A DNA stretch of 64,000 bases from G963720475 sp963720475. GTDB taxonomy: Bacteria; Actinomycetota; Thermoleophilia; Solirubrobacterales; Thermoleophilaceae. The notes below the pieces were generated by a model that saw only the letters and a program-made list of their open reading frames with translations, was not told the DNA's origin and made no database searches. Each line of letters begins with the position of its first letter. Position 1 is the stretch's first letter. The stretch is taken from the NCBI GenBank assembly GCA_963720475.1, contig OY970394.1, positions 1,426,001-1,490,000 of the forward strand, read 5' to 3'. Of this stretch, positions 16,233 through 23,695 are shown piece after piece. The position numbers were made by a program, and so were the translations under genes.

Positions 16233-17417
16233 GTGGCTAGCGCAGCAGAGATGAAGCGCAAGGTTCTCGAGCGGATCAGCGAGATCGATCCGAAGGATGT
16301 GCACGAGCAGTTCGCGAACGGCTCCGCCAACGGCGCCGTCGTGGTGGACATTCGCGAGCAGAACGAGTGGGACCAGGCGCACATCCCCGGTGCCGTCCAC
16401 GTCCCGCGCTCGTATCTCGAGACGCGCATCGAGGCCGCGGCACCCGACAAGTCCCAGCCCGTCGTCCTCTACTGCGCTTCTGGTAACCGCTCCGCGTGGG
16501 CGGCCGACACCCTCCAGACGCTGCTCGGCTACGAGCACGTGTCTTCGATGGCCGGCGGGATAACGCTCTGGAAGGACCGCGGCTACGACGTCGAGGTCCC
16601 CGAGAGCCTCACGCCCGAGCAGCACGAGCGCTACTCACGCCACGTGCTGGTGCCGGAGATCGGCCTCGAGGGTCAGCTGAAGCTGCTGGAGGCGAAGGTC
16701 CTGCTGCTCGGCGCCGGCGGGCTCGGCTCCCCGATCGCGCTATATCTCGCCGCGGCCGGCGTCGGCACGCTCGGGATCGTTGACGACGATGTCGTCGACC
16801 TCTCGAACCTCCAGCGCCAGGTCGCGCATACCAGCGACCGCATCGGCGTGCCGAAGGTCGACTCCGCCGAGGAGTCGATCCACGCGCTGAATCCGGACGT
16901 CGAGGTCGTCAAGTACGAGACGCGCCTCGACGCCTCGAACATCATGGAGATCATCGAGGGCTACGACGTGATCGTCGACGGCGTCGACAACTTCCCCACG
17001 CGCTACCTGCTGAACGACGCCAGCGTGCGGCTGAAGATTCCCGTGGTGTCGGCGTCCATCCTCGGCTTCGACGGCCAGATCGCGGTCTTCGCCCCGTACG
17101 AGGGCCCCTGCTACCGCTGCCTATACCCGACGCCGCCTCCGGCCGAGCTGGCGCCGTCGTGCGGCGCCAACGGCGTGCTGGGCGTGTTGCCCGGCACGAT
17201 GGGCATGCTGCAGGCGACCGAGGTGATCAAGCTGGTGACGGGAGCGGGCGAGCCGCTGATCGGGCGCCTGCTGCTCTACGAGGCCCTCGGCGCGACGTTC
17301 ACCGAGCTGAAGGTCAAGCGCGATCCGGAGTGCCCGATCTGCTCGCGCGACCCGGACTCCATCTCCGATGAGGAGATGGGCAAGTTCCCGGACTACGAAG
17401 CGTTCTGCGCCGGATAG
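16233..17417 (+). CDS. Rhodanese-MoeB/ThiF fusion, CysO-activating enzyme
   Basis: The 394-residue protein has an N-terminal rhodanese domain (VVDIREQNEWDQAHIPGAVH; active cysteine in LYCASGNRSAWA at about 81). A ThiF/MoeB adenylating domain follows, with nucleotide motif LLLGAGGLGSPIALYLAA near 157 and zinc ligands CYRC and CPIC. It would adenylate and thiolate the C-terminal Gly-Gly of a ubiquitin-like carrier, here most likely the CysO protein at 18718. In MoeZ of mycobacteria the rhodanese domain is C-terminal; here it comes first. GTG 16233 has GAAAGG six bases upstream. Confidence 0.88.
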   Translation: MASAAEMKRKVLERISEIDPKDVHEQFANGSANGAVVVDIREQNEWDQAHIPGAVHVPRSYLETRIEAAAPDKSQPVVLYCASGNRSAWAADTLQTLLGYEHVSSMAGGITLWKDRGYDVEVPESLTPEQHERYSRHVLVPEIGLEGQLKLLEAKVLLLGAGGLGSPIALYLAAAGVGTLGIVDDDVVDLSNLQRQVAHTSDRIGVPKVDSAEESIHALNPDVEVVKYETRLDASNIMEIIEGYDVIVDGVDNFPTRYLLNDASVRLKIPVVSASILGFDGQIAVFAPYEGPCYRCLYPTPPPAELAPSCGANGVLGVLPGTMGMLQATEVIKLVTGAGEPLIGRLLLYEALGATFTELKVKRDPECPICSRDPDSISDEEMGKFPDYEAFCAG

Positions 17418-17462
17418 CCGACGGGCGCCGCCGAAGCGACGCCCGCGGCCAGCCGTTTGGGC

Positions 17463-17930
17463 TCAGCGCGCCTGCTTGAGCGGCGGGTCGTAGACGCTCG
17501 CGAGACGAGCGAGCGCGACTGCCCCGATCAAGAGTCCGAAGTCGCGCAAGGCGATGTCGTAGTAGCCGGAGTGGCTGAGGAGGTTGACGATGATCCCGCC
17601 GAGCCACGCGGCGACGAGCCAAGCGCCGTAGCGCGGCTTGAGCGCGACCGCGACGCCGGCGACGATCTCGATCGCTCCGACCACGTACATGAACTCCTGG
17701 CCGCTGCCGGGAGCAATGTCGTTTATCCAGGGCGCGAGGTACACGGGCCAGTCGACCATCACATTGGCGAACTTGTCGAGGCCGAACAGGATCGGTGCGA
17801 CGGCGAAGCCGGTGCGCAACAGGGCGAAGGCCTGGAAGCGACCGTCGGACCAGCGGCCCGGGGTGGTCGAACGGCCGTTCAAGGCGTGCGCGGCCTCGAC
17901 AGCGGGCCGCCGGACAGTGGTAGTGGGCAT
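17463..17930 (-). CDS. DoxX-family membrane protein
   Basis: The 155-residue protein has four hydrophobic segments beginning with FALLRTGFAVAPILFGLDKF, and matches the DoxX/MauE group. In mycobacteria DoxX associates with superoxide dismutase and a rhodanese in a membrane complex for thiol and oxidative stress; a similar link with the adjacent rhodanese-MoeB gene is possible but unproven. ATG 17930 has AGGAGA nine bases upstream. A longer in-frame start at 17990 would begin inside the promoter region. Confidence 0.8.
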   Translation of the reverse strand: MPTTTVRRPAVEAAHALNGRSTTPGRWSDGRFQAFALLRTGFAVAPILFGLDKFANVMVDWPVYLAPWINDIAPGSGQEFMYVVGAIEIVAGVAVALKPRYGAWLVAAWLGGIIVNLLSHSGYYDIALRDFGLLIGAVALARLASVYDPPLKQAR

Positions 17931-17955
17931 GACTTGTCTCCTTTCTAAAGACAAT

Positions 17956-18002
17956 AGATCTTGACGAAGGTTATGCACAGTCGCGGGCATTTGTCAAGGT
18001 CT
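17956..18002. promoter_or_regulatory. Divergent promoter with inverted repeat
   Basis: AGATCTTGACGAA (17956-17968) and TTTGTCAAGGTCT (17990-18002) are inverted copies matching at 11 of 13 positions, 34 bases apart. The right copy supplies a minus-strand TTGACA, followed after 17 bases by ATAACC, a good promoter for the DoxX gene. TAGAAT at 18011-18016 is the -10 of the divergent regulator gene. The regulator probably binds here. Confidence 0.6.
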
Positions 18003-18028
18003 TTTGGTGTTAGAATCCAGAGACACTG

Positions 18029-18697
18029 ATGGCAGACGATCACCCAAAGGCGCAGCTGGGAGTCCTCGAGGAGCCGACCCGACGGCGCCTTTACGAGTTG
18101 GTACGCGAGCACGGGGAGCCGACGAGTCGCGAGCACGCCGCGAGGGCGCTGGCAATCAGCCGCACGCTCGCGGCCTACCACCTCGACAAGCTCGTCGAGA
18201 ACGGACTGCTGACGACGGAGTACCGGCGCGGCGAGGGCCGCACGGGACCGGGCGCGGGGCGCCCGGCGAAGCTCTACTCCCCGAGCGCCCAGGAGATCGT
18301 CGTCTCGGTACCCGCCCGCGACTACGCGTTCGCCGCCGACCTGCTTGCGGAAGCGCTCGAGGGCGAATCCAGCGCCGGCGCCCGCGACGAGCTCCGGTTG
18401 GCCGCGCACGGCCGCGGGGTGGACGAGGGGGCGTCCCTCCGCGAGGCGACGAAGCGCCAGGACCTCATGGGCATCCTCGCGCAGCGGGGCTACGAGCCGT
18501 ACGAAGACGAAGGCGGCACGATCCGACTACGTAACTGCCCGTTCGATCGGCTCGCCGGCGAGCACCGCGAAGTCGTCTGTGGGATGAACGAAGCGTTCAC
18601 GCAGGGACTGCTCGAGGGCCTCGGGCGTGACGATGTCGTAGCGGCGCTCGACCCGGCACCAGGACGCTGCTGCGTCGCGATCGGCGCGCCGGGATGA
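18029..18697 (+). CDS. HTH regulator with C-terminal cysteine cluster (SufR-like)
   Basis: The 222-residue protein has an N-terminal winged helix (EPTRRRLYELVREHGEPTSR, then ISRTLAAYHLDKLVENGLL) and a ligand-type C-terminal half. Four cysteines occur in RLRNCPFDRLAGEH, VVCGMNEAF and PGRCCVAIG, a spacing like that of the COG2345/SufR group, whose members bind an Fe-S cluster. It is divergent from DoxX across the inverted repeat at 17956-18002. I infer autoregulation and control of sulfur or oxidative-stress genes. The -10 TAGAAT lies 12 bases before the ATG. Confidence 0.8.
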   Translation: MADDHPKAQLGVLEEPTRRRLYELVREHGEPTSREHAARALAISRTLAAYHLDKLVENGLLTTEYRRGEGRTGPGAGRPAKLYSPSAQEIVVSVPARDYAFAADLLAEALEGESSAGARDELRLAAHGRGVDEGASLREATKRQDLMGILAQRGYEPYEDEGGTIRLRNCPFDRLAGEHREVVCGMNEAFTQGLLEGLGRDDVVAALDPAPGRCCVAIGAPG

Positions 18698-18702
18698 CCG
18701 TT

Positions 18703-18708
18703 TAGGCT
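18703..18708 (+). promoter_or_regulatory. -10-like TAGGCT before cysO-like gene
   Basis: TAGGCT ends nine bases before ATG 18718, with no Shine-Dalgarno sequence, consistent with a leaderless start. Confidence 0.45.
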
Positions 18709-18717
18709 TCGACGCCG

Positions 18718-18990
18718 ATGAGCACGGTCAAGATCCCGCCGGTCCTGCGCGGCTCGACCGGCGGCGAGAAGGAGGTGTCCGCCGACGGCGCTGACGTTGG
18801 GGAGGTCCTCCGCGCGCTGTCGGAGGCGCACCCGGACACGAAGACGCAGCTCTTCGCCGACGACGGGCAGCTGAACCGCTACGTCAACGTCTATTTGAAC
18901 GACGAGGACGTGCGCGTGCTCGACGGGCTCTCCACGCCCGTCAAGCCGGAGGACACGCTCGTGATCTTGCCGGCTATGGCCGGCGGCTAG
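18718..18990 (+). CDS. CysO/MoaD-type sulfur carrier protein
   Basis: The 90-residue ubiquitin-fold protein begins STVKIPPVLRGSTGG and ends DTLVILPAMAGG, with the C-terminal Gly-Gly that is thiocarboxylated. The MoaD/ThiS family is clear. Its place one gene before CysM, and near a Mec-type peptidase and a MoeB-rhodanese enzyme, identifies it as the CysO carrier of the protein-bound cysteine route first described in mycobacteria. An ordinary MoaD for molybdopterin is less likely because no other moa gene is present here. Confidence 0.87.
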   Translation: MSTVKIPPVLRGSTGGEKEVSADGADVGEVLRALSEAHPDTKTQLFADDGQLNRYVNVYLNDEDVRVLDGLSTPVKPEDTLVILPAMAGG

Positions 18991-19130
18991 CGGCTTGGAC
19001 TCCTGGCGCTGCAAACCGTCGTCTAACCGCACCAGCGTCGGGCTCGCGTGCGTAGGACGCCACGCCCTAGCTGGCACGGCCATACTCGGTTTTCGCGCCA
19101 CGCCGCCCTAGCCGCGCGCGCGCTATCCCC

Positions 19131-19147
19131 CGCTACACTTTTTGAAG
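19131..19147 (+). promoter_or_regulatory. Promoter motif directly before cysM
   Basis: CGCTACACTTTTTGAAG carries TACACT as -10. Its last base is two bases from ATG 19150, so the mRNA is likely leaderless. It matches the motif before the MoeB-rhodanese gene at 15 of 17 positions. Confidence 0.5.
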
Positions 19148-19149
19148 CG

Positions 19150-20121
19150 ATGTCCGAGCCGCGTCTTGACAACCGGCCGTGCGGTGGGCGCTACGGCGAT
19201 GTCGTGCAGTCCATCGGCAATACGCCGCTGGTCGAGCTCAAGCGGATGTCGCCGAAGCCGGGTGTTCGCCTCTGGGCGAAGCTCGAGTCGCACAACCCCA
19301 CGGGCTCCGTCAAGGACCGCGTCGCACGCTCGCTGATCGAGGACGCCGAGGAGAGCGGCGCGATCTCGCCCGGCCAGACGATCTTCGAGCCGACCTCGGG
19401 CAACACCGGCATCTCGCTCGCGATGATCTGCCGGCGCAAGGGATATCCGCTCAAGGTGGTCATGCCGGACAACGTCACCGAGGAGCGCACAGCGCTGCTG
19501 CGGATGTACGGCGCCGAGATCGTCTACTCACCTGGTGCTCAGGGTTCGAACGGCGCGGTCGCGATGGCGCTCGAGATGGCGGCGGCCGACTCCTCGCTCT
19601 ACATGCCATACCAGTACGGCAACGAGGCCAACCCGCGCGCCCACTACGAGGGCACCGCCGTCGAGATCCTCGACGAACTCGACGAGGTCGCTGCCTTCGT
19701 CGGCGGGCTCGGTACGGGCGGCACGCTGATGGGGAACGGCCGCCGCCTGAAGGAGGAGGACCCCGACACCCTGCTCGTCGCGGCCGAGCCGCTCCAGGGC
19801 GAGCTCGTTCAGGGCCTGCGCTCGCTCGACGACGGCTTCATCCCGCCGATCCTCGACGTGTCGCTGCTCGACCGCAAGATCTTCGTCTCGAACCGGGACG
19901 CCGTCGTGTGGACGAAGAAGATCCTCGAGGAAGAGGGGATGTTCGTCGGCCCGTCCAGCGGCGCGATTGCCTACATTGCGTCGCGAATCGCGTCCGAGCT
20001 CGACGAGGGGAACATCGTCTTCGTCGTCCCTGACGACGGCTGGAAGTACCTCAGCTCCGGGATCTACACGAAGCCGCTGTCCGAGCTCGAAGACGCGATC
20101 GAGTCGGCCTCGTTCTGGTAG
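19150..20121 (+). CDS. cysM: CysM, CysO-dependent O-phosphoserine sulfhydrylase
   Basis: The 323-residue PLP enzyme makes cysteine, probably by attaching phosphoserine-derived aminoacrylate to thiocarboxylated CysO. The PLP lysine lies in NPTGSVKDRVARS, the loop EPTSGNTGISLAM binds the cofactor side, and GLGTGGTLMGNGRRL holds phosphate. Several segments agree with mycobacterial CysM rather than CysK, such as VMPDNVTEERTALLRMYGAE and LYMPYQYGNEANPRAHYEGT. The C-terminal tail ESASFW resembles the CysM tail that closes the active site. ATG 19150 is set by the adjacent promoter. Confidence 0.88.
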   Translation: MSEPRLDNRPCGGRYGDVVQSIGNTPLVELKRMSPKPGVRLWAKLESHNPTGSVKDRVARSLIEDAEESGAISPGQTIFEPTSGNTGISLAMICRRKGYPLKVVMPDNVTEERTALLRMYGAEIVYSPGAQGSNGAVAMALEMAAADSSLYMPYQYGNEANPRAHYEGTAVEILDELDEVAAFVGGLGTGGTLMGNGRRLKEEDPDTLLVAAEPLQGELVQGLRSLDDGFIPPILDVSLLDRKIFVSNRDAVVWTKKILEEEGMFVGPSSGAIAYIASRIASELDEGNIVFVVPDDGWKYLSSGIYTKPLSELEDAIESASFW

Positions 20122-20131
20122 CGGTTCTGCG

Positions 20132-20377
20132 CTAGGTAGTGGCGGCCGGCTTCTCGTCGGCCGTTTTCTTTCGCGCGGCCGGCTCATCCTCGGCCGGCTC
20201 CATCAGCTCGTCGTCTTCGTCCTCGTCGCGATCGAGGCTCATTCCGCTCATCGCGCTGCGGAACTCGCGCAGCCCCTTGCCGACCGAGCGCCCGACGTCG
20301 GGCAGCTTCTTCGGGCCCAGCACGAGCAGGGCGATGATCAGGATCACGACGATTTCGAGGGGTCCGATGTTCGGCAT
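20132..20377 (-). CDS. tatA: TatA-type twin-arginine translocase subunit
   Basis: The 81-residue protein starts MPNIGPLEIVVILIIALLVL, one membrane helix, then KKLPDVGRSVGKGLREFRSA, the amphipathic helix of TatA, and a charged tail. ATG 20377 overlaps the cupredoxin stop. The two ferritin-like proteins encoded upstream on the same strand have twin-arginine signals, so a translocase subunit sits in the same cluster as its likely substrates. Confidence 0.9.
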   Translation of the reverse strand: MPNIGPLEIVVILIIALLVLGPKKLPDVGRSVGKGLREFRSAMSGMSLDRDEDEDDELMEPAEDEPAARKKTADEKPAATT

Positions 20378-20739
20378 CAGTCGACCACCTCGAGGGTACC
20401 GGTCATGAAGCGGTGGTACACGCAGTAGTAGGGATAGCTGCCAGGCTCGTCGAGCTTGATCGGCTTCGATTCACTCAGGTCGAGCCGGCCGGTGTTGAAC
20501 TTTGCGGGCGCGCCTTCATCGCTCGTCGCGGTGTGCGGTGCCTTGTCCTGGTTGACCCAGGTGACCTTGCCGCCGGCCTTCAGCTTCACAGCCTTGGGGA
20601 TGAACTTGAAGCTCGCGATGTTCACCTTCACGCTCGACGGCGCGCTGTCGCCCTCGTCCCCGCCGCAACCGGCGAGGACGAGGGCGAGCGCGGTTGCGAG
20701 CGTGACGGCGCGGCCTAGGATGCCTCGCCCGTCTCGAAC
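20377..20739 (-). CDS. Cupredoxin-like lipoprotein
   Basis: This small protein of about 115-120 residues has a lipoprotein signal (LATALALVLAGCGG) and a plastocyanin-type fold. The segment KVTWVNQDKAPHTATSDEG supplies one histidine, and the C-terminal YPYYCVYHRFMTGTLEV supplies the Cys-His-Met ligands of a type 1 copper site. No ordinary start codon is visible before the signal; the frame is open back to about 20739, so the start may be affected by an indel or be unusual. It overlaps both the ferritin-like gene before it and tatA after it. Confidence 0.75.
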   Translation of the reverse strand, partial: VRDGRGILGRAVTLATALALVLAGCGGDEGDSAPSSVKVNIASFKFIPKAVKLKAGGKVTWVNQDKAPHTATSDEGAPAKFNTGRLDLSESKPIKLDEPGSYPYYCVYHRFMTGTLEVVD

Positions 20740-21333
20740 GCGTTCGGGACGGGGTTCTGGTTGAGCGCCTGGCGGAGGATGACGAGGTGCTGGCCCTCGT
20801 TGTACATGATGCTCGAGCCCGTCTGGCGGAGCTTCGCGTCCTGGAGCTTCTGGTGCGCTTCGTAGTACGCGGCCACGGCCATCGTCTCGAGCTCGACCGC
20901 GAACTCGAGGATCTCCTTCTGGGTCTTGACCGTCGACAGGCCCTTGACCTGGTCCGGCGTCGGCGGCTTCGGGCGCCGTTCCGCCGAGGCCCTTGAGCGC
21001 GGTCGTCAGCGCGTCGGCGTGCTCCTGCTCTTGCTTCGCGAACAGCTTCGCGGCCGCCTCCACCGGAGGATCGAGCAAACCGCTCTTCGCCGCCGTCTCG
21101 TAGGCGACGACCGCGGTCTGCTCGAGGCCGACTGCGCCCTCGATGATGTCCGTGTCCTCGCTCGCCTGCGCCATTGCGTTGCGCGCAAGCAGCAGCGTCG
21201 GGATCGTCGCGGCGAGGATGGTGCCCCCGCCGACCGTGATGCCCTTGCGGACAGCGTCGCGGCGCGTTGATTCGTAGTCCGCGACCACGGCCGTTTCGAC
21301 GTCGCCGTCGCGGATGATCAGTCGATCAGTCAT
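20715..21333 (-). CDS. Ferritin-like protein with Tat-type signal (one apparent frameshift)
   Basis: The N-terminus carries STRRDAVRKGITVGGG and a hydrophobic stretch, a twin-arginine-like signal. The body repeats ferritin-like helices (GLEQTAVVAYETAAKSGLL and AKQEQEHADALTTALKGLGG). The frame breaks at the G run 20971-20973. With one base less it continues KPPTPDQVKGLSTVKTQK, then ELETMAVAAYYEAHQKL, to NAFETGEAS and stop. The repaired length is about 205 residues. The E...Y and EQEHA motifs could bind a di-iron centre. ATG 21333 has GGAGA upstream. Confidence 0.75.
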
Positions 21334-21359
21334 CTCAGTCTCCTTTTTCGATCCGCCGC

Positions 21360-21959
21360 TCAGGGCGACTTCTTGCCGGTGACGAAGGCATCCGGTACGG
21401 GCGGCTGCCTGAGGGCCGCGAGCAGGACGCTGATGTGCTCGGCCTCGTTGGTGCCGATCGCCGCCGCCGTGCCGCGCAACTCGCCGGTCGAGAGCTTCGG
21501 CTGGGCGTCGATGTAGGCCGCGACAGCGGTCTCCTCGAGGTCGACGGCGAACCTGAGGACGTCCGCGGCGTTCTTGAGCTTCGGGAAGCTCTTCGTGTAC
21601 TCCGCTTCGGACTTCGCCCTGTTCGGCGTGCCGCCAAGGTCCTTGATCGCCTGGCTGATTGCGTCGGCGTGCTCCTGCTCCTGCTCGAGGAACTCCTCCG
21701 CGAGGCTGAGGACCTCGCCCTTGAGCAGCGGGGCCCCGGCCGTGTAGGCAGCGACGGCGGTGTTCTCGAGGTCGAGCGCCGAGTTGAGCACGGCGATATC
21801 GCCCTCGCTGCCCTGCTCGTCGGTCGTGGCCTGCGATCCCTTGTCGTCGTCGCCGCACGCCGCGAGGAAGACCGCCGAGCCTCCCACCGTCGTCACGCCG
21901 GCGAGGCGGAAGAAGTCCCTGCGGGAGCGCTCGTCGCGCAGAAGCAGGTAGTCGGTCAT
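21360..21959 (-). CDS. Ferritin-like lipoprotein with Tat signal
   Basis: The 199-residue product begins with a Tat signal SRRDFFRLAGVTTVGG that also ends in a lipobox (FLAAC, about residue 35), so it is probably exported folded and lipid-anchored. Two ferritin-like helix pairs follow (LDLENTAVAAYTAGAPLL, EQEQEHADAISQAIKDLGG, VDLEETAVAAYIDAQ and NEAEHISVLLAAL). It is a clear paralogue of the downstream protein. ATG 21959 has AGGAGG upstream. The pair, a cupredoxin and TatA form one operon, which suggests metal storage or redox work outside the membrane. Confidence 0.85.
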   Translation of the reverse strand: MTDYLLLRDERSRRDFFRLAGVTTVGGSAVFLAACGDDDKGSQATTDEQGSEGDIAVLNSALDLENTAVAAYTAGAPLLKGEVLSLAEEFLEQEQEHADAISQAIKDLGGTPNRAKSEAEYTKSFPKLKNAADVLRFAVDLEETAVAAYIDAQPKLSTGELRGTAAAIGTNEAEHISVLLAALRQPPVPDAFVTGKKSP

Positions 21960-22157
21960 GCTGCTCGGCCTCCTGTTCGTGTCTCCAGCACCGGCACCCG
22001 TGCGAGGGATGTGGCGCTCGTTCTGGGCGACTGTAACGAGCGTCCGCGCCCCCGGATCACTTCGGGCAAGTTCTCACGCGCCAACCGAAGCGGGACTGGA
22101 CATCGCGTGTTGCGGGTACTGGCTGGCCGAACTACGACGTAAAAGGAGAACGACCAG

Positions 22158-22649
22158 ATGCGCAGACTGATCTCCCGCCGGCCGTCGCCGGCATTCGTCC
22201 TCTCGATCATCGCGTTGTTCGTGGTGCTTGGCGGCACGAGCTACGCGCTCAGCGGGTCGGAGCTGAACGACCGCAGCGTGAACGCGAAGAAGGTCAAGAA
22301 GAACACGCTCACGAATGTCGAGATCGACGAGTCCAAGCTGAAGCCCGTGCGCGAGGCGAACGGGCTCACGTACTGGGCCGTCGTGGCCGCGAACGGATCG
22401 GCTAACCGCGCCAGCGGCGCCGTCTCTGCGAGCAGGCTCGGCGCGGGCAACTACGAGGTGATCTTCAAGGTCGATGTGCGCGTCTGCGCGTACAGTGCGA
22501 CGATCGGCGACATCGGTGCGGCGCAGCCGGCCGATGGGCAGATCAAGGTCTCCCACCGCTCGACGAACGTGAACGGCGTCCAGGTCAGGACGGACAACTC
22601 GAGCGGCCAGCCCGCCGATCGACCGTTCCACCTGATGATCAGCTGCTGA
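22158..22649 (+). CDS. Secreted protein, FVVLGGTSYA-type signal family
   Basis: The 163-residue protein starts with RRPSPAFVLSIIALFVVLGG, a signal segment also present in the larger repeat protein at 23696. A short NDRSVNAKKVKKNTLTN linker follows, then a beta-rich domain with cysteines in DVRVCAYS and the last residue. The signal and the SVNAKKV-type linker mark a family of surface proteins in this lineage; no function is known. ATG 22158 has AAAGGAGA upstream and a perfect hairpin follows the stop. Confidence 0.7.
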   Translation: MRRLISRRPSPAFVLSIIALFVVLGGTSYALSGSELNDRSVNAKKVKKNTLTNVEIDESKLKPVREANGLTYWAVVAANGSANRASGAVSASRLGAGNYEVIFKVDVRVCAYSATIGDIGAAQPADGQIKVSHRSTNVNGVQVRTDNSSGQPADRPFHLMISC

Positions 22650-22662
22650 GTCCCCCGGGCAG

Positions 22663-22694
22663 AGAGGGTGGGAGGCCCGCGTCTCCCACCCTCT
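22663..22694 (+). terminator. 12-bp hairpin terminator
   Basis: AGAGGGTGGGAG and CTCCCACCCTCT are perfect complements with an eight-base loop, 13 bases after the stop of the secreted protein gene. There is no T-tract. Its right end abuts the -10-like element of the next gene. Confidence 0.7.
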
Positions 22695-22699
22695 AGCCT
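22694..22699 (+). promoter_or_regulatory. -10-like TAGCCT before mec
   Basis: TAGCCT ends seven bases before GTG 22707. It favours that start and a leaderless mRNA. Confidence 0.4.
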
Positions 22700-22706
22700 C
22701 TGGCCG

Positions 22707-23090
22707 GTGCGGATGACGCCGGCCCAGCGGGACGAATTGATCGCGCACGCGCGCGAGGACGAGCCGAACGAGTGCTGTGGCTATATCGCCGCGCGGGACG
22801 GAGTCGTGGCGGACATCGTCCGCTCGCGCAACCTGCGCGAGTCGCCGTACGGCTACGAGCTCGACCCGCAGAGCCTGCTGGCTGCGAACGAGCTCGACGA
22901 CGACGGCTACGAGGTGGCGATCTACCACTCGCACCCGCGCAGCCCGGCCGAGCCTTCGCAGACGGACATCAACCTCGCCCACTACCCGCATTGGCTCTAC
23001 GTGATCGTCTCGCTCGCGGGCGAGCCGGACGTGAGGGCGTGGCGGATCGCCGACAGCGGTGTCGCGGAAGACCCGATCGAACTCGCCTGA
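22707..23090 (+). CDS. mec: Mec-type JAMM metalloprotease (CysO-cysteine hydrolase)
   Basis: This 127-residue JAMM/MPN+ protease releases cysteine from the C-terminus of CysO. The motif is complete: the glutamate in DEPNECCGYIA, then YHSHPRSPAEPSQTDINLA with the His-x-His and Asp zinc ligands. It lies 2.6 kb downstream of cysM, separated by the Tat island on the other strand. GTG 22707 or ATG 22713 may start it. A different JAMM substrate cannot be excluded, but CysO nearby makes this assignment strong. Confidence 0.87.
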   Translation: MRMTPAQRDELIAHAREDEPNECCGYIAARDGVVADIVRSRNLRESPYGYELDPQSLLAANELDDDGYEVAIYHSHPRSPAEPSQTDINLAHYPHWLYVIVSLAGEPDVRAWRIADSGVAEDPIELA

Positions 23091-23577
23091 GCGGCCACTT
23101 GCGTGCCCGTCGTGCGCGGCGCGCTACCCGCTCGACGAGCGCTTCTGCGCGCGGTGCGGGATGCCGCTCGTTTACGCCGGGGCTACCGACGCGGAGGTCG
23201 CGCCGCGCGGAGGTGCGCGCGATCGCGCTCGCAAGATCAACCCCGAGTACGCGGCCGGCGAGCTCGTCCGGGTCGCGGGCGGGCGCAACCAGGCCGAAGC
23301 CGAGCTGATCCAGAACCTGCTGCTGGAGGAGGGGGTGCCGAGCATGGTGCGGCGAAGCGCGGGCTTCGACGTCCCCGACTACCTCGCTGGAGGGCCACGC
23401 GACGTGGTCGTGCCGGAGGCCGGGCTGCGAGCGGCGCGCGAGATCCTGCTGCAGGAGGGGCTGGCGGGCCCCGACACGCCTGAGCCGGCGCGCCCGCGCG
23501 CGCTGCTGCTCGTCGCCGTGATCGGTGCGGCAGCCGTTTTGACGGCGCTGATCGCCTGGGCGCTGCTCCACGCCTAG
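23059..23577 (+). CDS. Zinc-ribbon, DUF2007-like membrane protein
   Basis: The 172-residue protein starts with a zinc ribbon (ACPSCAARYPLDERFCARCGMPL). A middle domain with GRNQAEAELIQNLLLEEGVPSM follows, like the DUF2007 signalling fold, and it ends with one membrane helix (ALLLVAVIGAAAVLTALIAW). GTG 23059 overlaps the end of mec by 32 bases, so the two are likely co-expressed; the exact start is uncertain. Function unknown. Confidence 0.7.
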   Translation: MSRKTRSNSPERPLACPSCAARYPLDERFCARCGMPLVYAGATDAEVAPRGGARDRARKINPEYAAGELVRVAGGRNQAEAELIQNLLLEEGVPSMVRRSAGFDVPDYLAGGPRDVVVPEAGLRAAREILLQEGLAGPDTPEPARPRALLLVAVIGAAAVLTALIAWALLHA

Positions 23578-23695
23578 AGCGGCATTGGCGGGGTGGGCCA
23601 CTCCACCCCTAGGGCTCCTGGGAGGACGGGCCTTCCGAGCGGAACATGGCTCCTGTCACACCACCCCCAAACACTCTTCACAGGAGGCAAATCAA

